This document shows positions 42,456-51,252 of a DNA stretch of 64,000 nt, one piece after another. Each line of letters opens with the position of its first letter. The stretch's first letter is position 1. A program made the translations under genes and the position numbers. The notes below the pieces were generated by a model. That model did not search any database. It was not told the origin of the DNA and saw only the letters and a list, made by a program, of their open reading frames with translations. Source of the stretch: Pseudolysinimonas kribbensis (GTDB taxonomy: Bacteria > Actinomycetota > Actinomycetes > Actinomycetales > Microbacteriaceae); the NCBI RefSeq assembly GCF_030161895.1, contig NZ_BSVB01000001.1, positions 868,001-932,000 on the forward strand. Reading direction: 5' to 3'.

Positions 42456-43468
42456 AGGTCGGCATCATCTCGTTCGCCCACACTCACGCGTTCAGCTACG
42501 CCGCCATCCTGCGCGATCGCCCCGACGTCGAGCTGCTGACCACCGATCCGGATCACGCCGACCGTCCCGCGGGCGAGTCCGGCGGACGCCCGCTCGCCGA
42601 GACGCTCGGCGTGCCCTACGTCGACACGCTCGACGAGCTGCTGGCGTGGCGACCGGATGCCGTGGTCGTCTGCTCGGAGAACACCCGGCACGGGGAATAC
42701 GCGGTGCGCGCGGCAGAGGCGGGCGCGCACGTGCTGTGCGAGAAGCCGCTGGCGACGACGCTCGACGACGCGCAGCGCATCATCGCCGCGTGCGATGCGG
42801 CCGGGGTGCGGCTCATGACGGCTTTCCCCGTGCGCTTCACGCCGGAGTACGCGCAGCTGCGGCACCGGATTCAGGGCGGCGGCTTCGGCAGGGTCATGAG
42901 CATCAGCGGCGCCAACAACGGCCAGCTGCCCGTGGAACGCGCGTGGTTCGCCGACCCGTCCCTCGCGGGCGGCGGTGCGGTCGCCGACCACACCGTGCAC
43001 ATCGCCGACCTGGTCTTCGGCCTGTTCCCGGATGCCGAGGCCGAGGAGGTCTACGCCGTCGCGAACCGCCTGCTGCGCCCGGACCGCGAGGCCGAGACCG
43101 CCGGGTTCGTCTCGATCCGCTACTCCAACGGCGTCACGGCCGTGATCGACTGCAGCTGGTCGGTGCCCGACCACTATCCGACCTGGGGCGGCCTGACGAT
43201 GCGGGTGATCGCCGAGGGCGGCGTGGCCGAGCTGGCGCCATTCGCCCAGCGGGTGGACGGCTTCTCGGAAACGGATCGGGCTCCCCTCTGGCTCTCCTAC
43301 GGCTCCGACCTCGACGCCGCGATGATCGACGAGTTCCTCGGCGCGATCACCGAAGGACGCCAGCCCGTGCCGAGCGGGCGCGACGGGCTGCGTGCGCTCG
43401 AGGTCGTGCTCGCGGCCTACGCGTCGATCGCGAGCGGTGCGCCGGTGGCGCCCACCCGGTCGAGCTGA
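42452..43468 (+). CDS. Gfo/Idh/MocA-family dehydrogenase 3, atypical cofactor loop
   Basis: 338 residues, frame intact. The fold is shown by VLCEKPLATTLDDAQRI, GGGAVADHTVHIADLVFGLF and the C-terminal beta-sheet. The N-terminus reads VGIISFAHTHAFSYAAIL instead of the usual GxGxxG dinucleotide loop, an unusual replacement with two histidines. It may bind NAD(P) differently or act on a bound cofactor. Last gene of the plus-strand operon, coupled by ATGA to dehydrogenase 2. Confidence 0.87.
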   Translation: MKVGIISFAHTHAFSYAAILRDRPDVELLTTDPDHADRPAGESGGRPLAETLGVPYVDTLDELLAWRPDAVVVCSENTRHGEYAVRAAEAGAHVLCEKPLATTLDDAQRIIAACDAAGVRLMTAFPVRFTPEYAQLRHRIQGGGFGRVMSISGANNGQLPVERAWFADPSLAGGGAVADHTVHIADLVFGLFPDAEAEEVYAVANRLLRPDREAETAGFVSIRYSNGVTAVIDCSWSVPDHYPTWGGLTMRVIAEGGVAELAPFAQRVDGFSETDRAPLWLSYGSDLDAAMIDEFLGAITEGRQPVPSGRDGLRALEVVLAAYASIASGAPVAPTRSS

Positions 43469-43485
43469 GCCCGCTGCGGTCGGCG

Positions 43486-44838
43486 TCATGCGCGCAGCAG
43501 CTCACGGACCGCCCGCGACTTGGTGTGAAGGAGGGCGCCCGTCTTCCCGCTGCCGGGCGGGGGCTCGAGCCAATAGCGGCCTGCCCGGCGACTGATGGTC
43601 CACCCCTCGTCGTGCAACCGGAGGTGGTGATGTCGGCAGAGGAGGATCCCGTCTGCGAGATCGGTTCTGCCGCCGTCGCTCCATCGTCGGGTGTGATGCG
43701 CTTCGGTCCAGGACGGCGTCCGGTCGCAGCCCGGCCACATGCATCCACCGTCACGGGCGACCAATGCCCGGCGCTGATGCCGGGTGTAGAACCGCTGCTC
43801 GCGGCCCATGTCGAGCACCTGCCCCGCTGAATCGAGAATGATCGACACCGTGCCGCCCGCGCAGGCGAGGCGATGCACCGTCGTCAGGGAGACTGCTTCG
43901 CCCGAATCCAAGGTTCCGTGCCCGTCGCCGGAGGTGAGCGAGCTCGCCGCGACCAGGATCCGCACCGCAGGCTCGTCTCCGCCGACCAGCACGTCGTGGT
44001 CGGACGTGCCCGACTGCCGCAGCAGCTCCGTGAACGCATCGGAGGCGAGCTGCTCCGTCGTGCGTTCGTCGTCGGCGACGCGCGCCGCCTTCTCGCGCGC
44101 CGCCGGGTCGACGAACCGAGGACCGCCTCGTCGCGGCGATGTCGCGCGATCGTAGACGGTGGTCACGATCGCCGCCGATTCCGGATCGAGCAGCCACACG
44201 ATGCGGGTCATGCCATCGGGCTGGCGCACGAGCCGCAAGGATCGCGCCGCACGACGGGCACGCTCACGATCCGCGATGCCGGCCTCGTCCAACTCGTCCC
44301 GCACCTCGCGAGCACGCCTGTGGAGCCGATCGGGGTCGAGCGCGTCCGCCTCGTCGCACAGTCGGTCGGATGCCTGTTCCAGCACCTCCGCCGGAAGGGT
44401 ATCGGTCGGGGCGCCGAGCCCTGCGTGGATCGCATCCGCCGCCGCGACGCTGACCCGCCCGTCGCGCACGGCGTCGCCGAGGACGCCGCTGGATGTCGCG
44501 AGAACGCCCACGCGCACCGTCGCCGCCGCGTCCCGCCCCGAGATCCCGGTCTCGACCTTCAGGAACTCCTCGACCGTGCGGTGCCCGGCGCGCTGCGCGA
44601 ACCCGCTCAGGCCGAGCTCCGGCCGGGAGCGCCGGGAGACCTCTCCCGTCGTCAGAGCGGCATGGCGTTCGACGATCCGCCGCAACGAGGTCTCAACGGT
44701 GACGAGGGCGCCCAGGTCGGCGTCGGATGCCGTCGACAGGTCCGTGCCCGGCGCGGCCTCCAGCACGGCGAGCGCACCGCGCATCGCCGTGAGAAGGGGG
44801 CCGTCGACATGCGTCAATAGTCCCGCAATCGAAGACAC
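43486..44838 (-). CDS. DUF222/HNH endonuclease-domain protein
   Basis: 450 residues. N-terminal DUF222 helical region (about 30-300) and a C-terminal HNH nuclease domain with CMWPGCDRTP, WTEAHHTRRWSDGGRTDLAD and LLCRHHHLRLHDEGW, carrying the ββα-metal His and Cys zinc ligands. Related to the 13E12-type repetitive family of mycobacteria and present in many copies in Microbacteriaceae genomes. Biological role is unsettled. GTG at 44838; a TAGCTT six bases upstream (minus strand) suggests a leaderless message. Base composition here is visibly less GC-extreme than in neighbours. Confidence 0.9.
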   Translation of the reverse strand: MSSIAGLLTHVDGPLLTAMRGALAVLEAAPGTDLSTASDADLGALVTVETSLRRIVERHAALTTGEVSRRSRPELGLSGFAQRAGHRTVEEFLKVETGISGRDAAATVRVGVLATSSGVLGDAVRDGRVSVAAADAIHAGLGAPTDTLPAEVLEQASDRLCDEADALDPDRLHRRAREVRDELDEAGIADRERARRAARSLRLVRQPDGMTRIVWLLDPESAAIVTTVYDRATSPRRGGPRFVDPAAREKAARVADDERTTEQLASDAFTELLRQSGTSDHDVLVGGDEPAVRILVAASSLTSGDGHGTLDSGEAVSLTTVHRLACAGGTVSIILDSAGQVLDMGREQRFYTRHQRRALVARDGGCMWPGCDRTPSWTEAHHTRRWSDGGRTDLADGILLCRHHHLRLHDEGWTISRRAGRYWLEPPPGSGKTGALLHTKSRAVRELLRA

Positions 44839-44948
44839 CTTCGAAAGCTAGAACGCCCATTCTGTAGAGAAGTCGACCGACTGCGGGTTGTGGAGGGGCA
44901 CCGAAGCCTCACGTACGCATCCGCGGCCGACCCACAGATCGACGTCGC

Positions 44949-46074
44949 CTACGTGGAGCCGACCGGCGTCCCGCCCCCGACACCGCTGGTCGCAACGAAC
45001 GTCAGCGCGTCACCGTCGAGCCGCACCGACGACTCCCCGTCGATATAGGCCGCCTGCCCGCGGCCGAGCGTCGGCCCGCCGTCGACCCGCGTCTCCCCCG
45101 CACGCACAACGCGATCGCCGCACCGCCGAGCGGCACCTCCGCCGCGACCCCGTCGACCACCGTCAGCACGAAATCGGGAACATCGGGCCGGAACACGCGC
45201 ACCCCCGGCCGCGGCTCCTCCGGCCGCAGAAGCGGCACCCGCCGGGGCGTGAAGTCCAGCACCGAGACCAGCTCCGCCACGTCGACGTGCTTGGAGGTCA
45301 GCCCGCCGCGCAGCACGTTGTCCGACGCGGCCATGAGCTCGATCCCAAGACCATCCAGATATGCGTGGATGTTGCCCGCCGGCAAGTAGAGCGCCTCGCC
45401 CGGGCGCAGCACCGCGGTGTGCAGCAGGAGCGAGATCGCGATACCCGGATCGCCGGGGTTGGTCTCGGAGAGCCGGCGGACGGCATCCCACGACACGTCG
45501 TCGGCGACCGATGAGGTCTCGACCAGAGCCACCACCAGGTCGTCGACGTCGTCGCCGCGGGAGACGAGCCACTCGAACACCGGCCGGAGGTCGGCGTCGG
45601 TGCGCAGGCGGTCGAGCAGCGGCGCGATCCGCTCGTCGCCCGCGACCGGTTCGAGCAGCGTGCGGGTCTGGGCGACCGGCCGGAACCCGCACAGCGCCCG
45701 GAACGGATCCGACAGCGCGTAGATCAGCTCCGGCTTGTGGAACGGGTCCTTGTAGTTGCGCTCGGGCGCGTCGATCGGGATGCCGGCCGCCTCCTCGCGC
45801 GCGAATCCCGCGGCCGCCAGCTCCGGCGTCGGATGCGCCTGCAGTGAGAGCGGCCGTTCGGCGGCGAGCACCTTGAGCAGGAAGGGCAGCCGGCCGTGCA
45901 CGACGTCCAGCAGCGTGCCGTCGCGCCCGACCAGCCGCGCCGGCGATCCGGGATGCGCGCCGAGCCAGAGCTCCGCCTCGGGGCGCCCGCTGGGCCTTCG
46001 ACCCAGCAACTCGGCGATGGCACTGGGGAACCCCACGCGTAATCGCGCGGAGTGTTGGTGATCTCCACGAACAC
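44949..46074 (-). CDS. manA: Mannose-6-phosphate isomerase, class I (two frameshifts)
   Basis: About 375 residues. Converts fructose-6-P and mannose-6-P, supplying GDP-mannose-type precursors. Zinc-site motifs: LQAHPTPE, YKDPFHKPELIYAL and GNIHAYLDGLGIELMAASDNVLRGGLT. One C missing near 46040 restores YAWGSPSAIAELLGRR; a second shift near 45105 joins AIALCVRG to GETRVDGGPTLGRGQAAYI and the end at 44949. The start is GTG at 46074 with AGGAGG eight bases upstream. M. tuberculosis manA (Rv3255c) is in the same neighbourhood as whiB2. Confidence 0.92.
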
Positions 46075-46119
46075 GTATTCGGCCTCCTAGGCATCGCTTG
46101 GAGCAACGTACCAACCGCG

Positions 46120-46149
46120 TTGGGCCGCATCCTGCGGGCCGCGTATCGT
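46120..46149 (+). promoter_or_regulatory. Leaderless-type promoter of the acyl-CoA dehydrogenase
   Basis: TTGGGC (46120-46125), 18-bp spacer, TATCGT (46144-46149), then seven bases to the ATG at 46157. Spacing implies transcription starts at the start codon; no ribosome site is present. Confidence 0.5.
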
Positions 46150-46156
46150 CCCGGAC

Positions 46157-47344
46157 ATGCCGTCGACCCTCACGCCCCTCGCCGCCGACTTCTACCAGTC
46201 GGAGTCGCTGTTGACCGACCAGGAGAAGGGCGTGCTCGCGCGCCTGCGTGAGTTCCTCGAGAGCAAGGTCAAGCCGATCGTCAACGACCACTGGGCGCGC
46301 GCCGAGTTCTTCCCGCGCTTCGTGGTCGACGGGCTCGCCGAGCTGCACATGTTCGGGATGCCGTGGGAGGAGACCCGCCCGTTCGAGAACTCGGCGGTCT
46401 TCCGCGGCTGGGTCGCTCTCGAACTCGCCCGCGTCGATGCGTCGGTCGCGACGCTCGTCGGCATGCAGAACGGCCTCGTGATGGGCGCTATCGGCGTCGG
46501 CGGGTCGGCGGAGCAGCGGGCCGAATGGCTACCGAGGTTCGCGAGCGCCGAGCTGCTGGGCTGCTTCGCGCTCACCGAGCCGCTGTCCGGGTCCGACAGC
46601 GCGCAGGGCCTGCGCACGGTCGCGACCCGCGACGGCGACGACTGGCTGATCTCCGGCAGCAAGCGCTGGATCGGCAACGGCACCATCGCGACCCACGCGA
46701 TCGTCTGGGCGAAGTCGGCCGAGGACGGCCAGGTGAAGGGCTTCATCGTGCCGACCGACACTCCCGGGTGGACGGCCACCAAGATCGAGAACAAGCAGGC
46801 GCTGCGCATCGTGCAGAACGCCGACATCACGCTCGACGAGGTGCGCGTGCCGGAGGCGAACCGGCTGCAGAACGTCAACTCGTTCCGCGAGACGGCCGCG
46901 GTGCTGCGGCTCACCCGCGCCGAGGTCGCCTGGGCCACCGTCGGCAACGCGATGGGCGCGTACGAGACGGCCGTCGCATACGGCTCACAGCGGGTGCAGT
47001 TCGGCAAGACGATCGACTCGCACCAGCTCATCCAGGAGCACTACGCGAAGATGCTCGGCAACATCACCGCCTCGATCGCGATGTGCACCCGCGTCTCCGA
47101 GATGCTCGACGAGGGCATCCAGCGCGACGAGCATGCGGCGCTCGCGAAGGAGTATGCGGGTTCCCGGATGCGCGAGACGGTGGCGTGGGCGCGGGAGTCG
47201 ATGGGCGGCAACGGCATTGTGCTCGACAACGACGTCATCCGATTCTTCGCGGATGCCGAGGCGATGTACTCCTACGAGGGCACACGCGAGATGAATACAC
47301 TCATAGTCGGGCGCGCCATCACGGGAAAGGCCGCGTTCGTCTGA
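46157..47344 (+). CDS. Acyl-CoA dehydrogenase
   Basis: 395 residues, frame intact, cytoplasmic FAD enzyme. N-terminal helical domain (about 20-130), CFALTEPLSGSDSAQGL beta-domain entry, KRWIGNGTIATHAIVWAK, then QLIQEHYAKMLGNI and the terminal YEGTREMNTLIVGRAITG. The sequence style (KRWIGN, short N-terminus) is closest to glutaryl-CoA dehydrogenases. No other beta-oxidation gene is adjacent, so the substrate cannot be inferred from context. Confidence 0.88.
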   Translation: MPSTLTPLAADFYQSESLLTDQEKGVLARLREFLESKVKPIVNDHWARAEFFPRFVVDGLAELHMFGMPWEETRPFENSAVFRGWVALELARVDASVATLVGMQNGLVMGAIGVGGSAEQRAEWLPRFASAELLGCFALTEPLSGSDSAQGLRTVATRDGDDWLISGSKRWIGNGTIATHAIVWAKSAEDGQVKGFIVPTDTPGWTATKIENKQALRIVQNADITLDEVRVPEANRLQNVNSFRETAAVLRLTRAEVAWATVGNAMGAYETAVAYGSQRVQFGKTIDSHQLIQEHYAKMLGNITASIAMCTRVSEMLDEGIQRDEHAALAKEYAGSRMRETVAWARESMGGNGIVLDNDVIRFFADAEAMYSYEGTREMNTLIVGRAITGKAAFV

Positions 47345-47350
47345 GCGCGG

Positions 47351-49806
47351 TCACCCGCAGGGCGTCAGCCCCCGCACGGCCTCCGTCAGCGACTTCGGCC
47401 CACCCAGGAGGGTCACCTTCGTCGCACCCAACGCGCGGATCTCGGCGAGCGTCGCCGTGGGCACGCACGTCGACGGCACGACCAGCAGCGGCGCCGGGCC
47501 CCGCGCTGCCCATGCGGCGCCCGTGAGCGCATCCGGGAAGTTGTCGCCCGTGGCCAGATAGACCGTGTCGGAGTGCGGGAACACGGCGGCGTTGACCGAG
47601 ACGGATGCCGCATACCGGTCGGCCCCCGCCAGTCGTGTGGTGGGCGCGATCCGATTCAGTTGCCCCTCGATCGACGGGGACACCGAGGCGGTCCCCCGAC
47701 GATGCGGATCCGCGCGGGACTCAGCGAGCGGATCAGCGTCGTCGTCGCGGCGTCGAGCCCGGCGGCTCGACCCGGCACGAGAAGCACGGCACCGCCCTCC
47801 GCGACGGCGGCCGGCGATGCCGAGAGCGCGTCGGGGAAGGTCTCGCCGGTCACCACGTAGAGCGACGCGACGGATGATACCGCGTGGGCCAGTACGTTGC
47901 GCGACACTTCGTACCGGTCGGCCCCGCCGATCCGGATCGTGTCGGGCACGAGGTCGCTCAGCCGGTCGAACACCGAGGGCGATACCGAGGCGGGGCCACC
48001 AGCCACGACGATGTGCTGCGGCGCGAGTCGGACGATCTCGGCGGCGACCTCGTCAGGAGCGCGTCCCGCGGGGTGAGCAGCACCGGCCCCCGGTCGTCGC
48101 GGCCGCGGCGGCGGCCGACAGCGCGTCGGGAGCCGTGAGGCCGGTGACGACGTAGACCGTCGAGGCGCCGTCGGGATACGAGCGCTGCGACACCTCCACG
48201 CTGCCCGCATATCGGTCGGCACCCGAGACACGATCGACCCGACCCACGGCGAGCCCCGCCAGATGATCGTGGTAGGTGGTGCCCTCGGGCGCCTTCGGGG
48301 TGAAGGTGCCGTTCTGTACCAGCGCGTAGGCGTTGGCTTCCGCCCCGTCGGATGAGTCGGTCCACCACCACGCCCACGGGGCGTAGCCGATGCCGTGCTG
48401 ATCGGCCCAGTCCATGAAGGTCGTGAGGAACGATGTTCCGCCGTCGGTCTCGCCGAATTCCGTGGCGATGACGGGCACGTGGGCGGCGACGGGAGCGACC
48501 TCCGCATTCCAGCACGTGACGTCGTCGCAGCGCTGACCGGGATAGTTGTGCCAGCTCGCGACGAGTTGGTCGTCGCCGAACGACTGCGTAGCGGCCACCC
48601 AGCCGCGGAGATCGTTGGAGTAGTCGAGGCCGCCGAGCAGGATGGGCTGCGCCGCATCCGCAGCCCGGATGGTCTGGACGATCTGCCTCATCCCCACCGC
48701 GGTGAAGGTGGACGTGCCGATCGGTTGGGTGTCGGCGGAGGACGGCATCGCACAGCCGCCATCCGCCCAGCAGCTCCAAGAGAGCACCGCAGACTGGCGC
48801 GAGTACGGCTCATTGAAGGCGTCGAACATGACCGAGGGCACCTTCGAGTACGCGCCGGCCACCTGCCTCCAGAACTCGATCGACTGCGGATCGGCCATCG
48901 CGCGCTGCCCGTCGGAGTCGACGCCGACGGGCGCCGACCAGTGCAGGTCGAACACGACCACGAGGCCTGCTGCGTTGAGGATGTCGACCCAGCTCCGCAC
49001 GGCAGCCTGATAGCCCGCGGCTGTGCCGAAGCGCGGCGAACCGTCGGTGCCGAGCCAGCAATCCTGGTTCAGCGGCAGGCGCACCGCGGTGACGCCCCAG
49101 GACACCATGGCCTGTGCCGCGGCCGTCGAGCGACCTCCCGAAGCATCGGCCCAGCCCTGTTGACACGCGTACTCGAAGCTCGGCCAGTTGACGGCGTGCG
49201 CGACCCAGCGGGCTCCCGTCCGGCTGTCGACGAGCGAGTTCCCGACCACCTCGGGGATCGGCGCGGTCGACGTGGATGCCGGGGCGCCGCCGGAGCCACG
49301 CCCACGTGCGCGGGGTAGTACCCGAAGTCCTGCACGAAGTAGGTGGTCGATCCGTCGGCCGACTGCCAGTAGCCGATGCCGATGTCGGTCCAGTCGCCGA
49401 GCATGTTCTGGAGGTGCCCCGGCGACTTCGCCCAGCCCGCGCTGACGACGTTCTGGTAGGTGAAGCCGGCCGCGATGTTCTCGCCGCCGGAGGTGGCGCC
49501 CGACGGCATCTGCGTGAAGAACGAGGCGTTGTGGACGAACCCGGGCCCGCCCTGCGAGGTCGGGACCGACATCCGCTGCGCCCAGGCGGCGGCGACGCGG
49601 TCGATGTCGACGTTCTCGACGAGCGGGGCCTTGCCGTTGGCTGCGCGCAGCGCGTTGGTATCGGCCAGGATCCGGGCGACCGCCGTCGGCGCGTCGACCA
49701 TCCCGGCAGCCGCGGCGGGCGTCGCCATGGTCGCCGCGAGGAGCGCGCCGGCCACGATCAGCGTTCCGAACGCGAGCAGGCCCGCGCGGCCACGCCCTCT
49801 CAGCAT
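47351..49806 (-). CDS. Modular exoprotein: CAP domain, GH5 glycosidase, three CWB2 repeats (about four frameshifts)
   Basis: About 819 residues. Signal peptide (about 1-34, ATPAAAAG); CAP/SCP domain (about 40-155; GENIAAG, SPGHLQNMLGDW, YFVQDFG); serine/threonine linker; a glycoside hydrolase family 5 domain (about 185-490) with acid/base Glu near 332 (FDAFNEPYS) and nucleophile Glu near 449 (ATEFGE), plus FDLHWS and SWHNYPG; then three cell-wall-binding-2 repeats, each with GADRY and a PDAL motif. Shifts lie near 49295 (CAP-GH5 linker), 48065, 48090 and 47697; each rejoins consecutive repeat or domain sequence. Secreted, wall-bound glycan hydrolase is inferred. Divergent from the polysaccharide cluster. 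Confidence 0.85.
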
Positions 49807-49868
49807 GTGAGCCCCCCAGCGTCACACGGACCGTCGGAACCCCCGCTCCGGCTGGGCCCAGGCTAACC

Positions 49869-49894
49869 CTGGGGGTGCCGCACGGTACCCCCAG
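49869..49894. promoter_or_regulatory. Inverted repeat in divergent control region
   Basis: CTGGGGGT (49869-49876) and ACCCCCAG (49887-49894) are perfect 8-bp arms, extendable inward by two pairs across a mismatch. It lies between the start codons of the GH5 exoprotein and the first polysaccharide gene, just upstream of a minus-strand TAGCCT (49865-49860), so an operator is plausible; a hairpin terminator is the alternative. Confidence 0.45.
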
Positions 49895-49932
49895 CAGGGG
49901 CGCGCACCGGTGCCCGAGAGGTGTGCCATCAG

Positions 49933-49938
49933 TAGCCT
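49933..49938 (+). promoter_or_regulatory. Leaderless-type -10 of polysaccharide cluster
   Basis: TAGCCT followed by six bases and the ATG at 49945. Transcription would start at the start codon; no ribosome site is visible. Confidence 0.5.
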
Positions 49939-49944
49939 TGCGTC

Positions 49945-51252
49945 ATGCCCGAGGTCTCGCTGTATCGCCGCCTCCTCGCCACCCTCGGCTTCTTCACCCT
50001 CGCCGCCGGCGACTTCTGGCGATTCCTGCTGAGCTGGTGGGGGTGGGGCGCGATCGTCGCGGTGCTCCTCGTGCTCGCCGTGATCGAGCTGGTGCGGGAG
50101 CGGTTCGACGTCCGCCGGATGCCCGTGACCCTCCTCGCGTTCCTCGCGCTGATCCTGGTCTCGGTCGCCTGGTCGGCCTACCAGGGCTGGACGGCGGTCG
50201 CGGTCGTCGCCACCCTCGTCACCACGACCTTCGGTATCTTTCTCGGTGCCGCGTTCGACCTGCGCACGCTGTTGCGCTGCCTCGGGTCCGCCCTGCGCTG
50301 GATCCTCGCCCTCTCCCTCGTGTTCGAGCTCGTCGTCTCGCTCGTCATCCGCCGGCACGTTCTGCCGCTGTTCCCGGCCCCCGGGATCGACTACGCCGAC
50401 GTGCACAGGATCCCGGCCGCGTTCTACTGGTCGCGCGACCTGCTGCTCTCGGGCGGGCGCATCCAGGGGATCGTCGGCAACGCCAATCTGCTGGCGTTCG
50501 CCGCGCTCCTCGCGCTCCTCGTGTTCGCGATCCAGTTCGCCGCCCGCTCCGCGTCGCGCTTCTGGCTGGGGTTCTGGATCATCATCGCGATCGGCGTGCT
50601 CGCGCTCACCCGGTCGGGCACGGTGCTCGTCGCCGCGGCGGCGGTGCTCCTCGTGGGGGCGTTCCTCATCATCCTGCGGCGCACGACCGGGCGAGCCCGA
50701 CGAGTGACCTACCTCGGGGGGCGACCGCGGTCGTCCTCGGCGGGGCCGTGGCGGTGCTGGCCCACGGGCCACTCCTCGAGGTGCTCGGCAAGTCGGACAC
50801 GCTCACCGGCCGCACCCACATCTGGCAGACCGTCCTGCACTACGCAGCGCAGCGCCCGGCCGCCGGGTGGGGGTGGATCAGCTACTGGGTGCCGACCATT
50901 CCCCCTTCGACGATCCCGCCTTCACGATCAAGGGCGTGCAGTACTCGCAGGCGCACGACGCGTGGCTTGACGTCCTCCTCCAGCTCGGGGTCATCGGCCT
51001 CGTCGTCTTCGGTCTGTTCGTGCTCGCCACGTTGGTGCGTTCGTGGGCGCTCGCCATCCGCAGCCGCCCGGTCGGCGACGTCGTCGATGTCTTCCTCTCC
51101 TGGTGCTCGTGCTGCTGCTCGTCCACAGCATCGCCGAGAGCCGGATGCTCATCGAGATCGGGTTCGCCCTGCTCGTCATCTGCAGCGTGCTCACCGCTCG
51201 CCACGAGTCCGCTCGGACCGCGCCGCGCGATCCCGTGCCGGTGGGCCGATGA
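49945..51252 (+). CDS. O-antigen ligase/Wzy-type membrane protein 1 (three frameshifts)
   Basis: About 436 residues, about ten membrane helices. The Wzy_C/WaaL signature region is GRIQGIVGNANLLAFAALLAL and, after a large extracytoplasmic loop, GRTHIWQTVLHYAAQRPAAGWGWISYW. Shifts near 50720, 50905 and 51105; the last one rejoins VDVFLS to LVLVLLLVHSIAESRML. Proteins of this family polymerise glycan repeat units or attach glycan to an acceptor on the outer face of the membrane. The stop overlaps the start of a second such protein. Confidence 0.82.
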
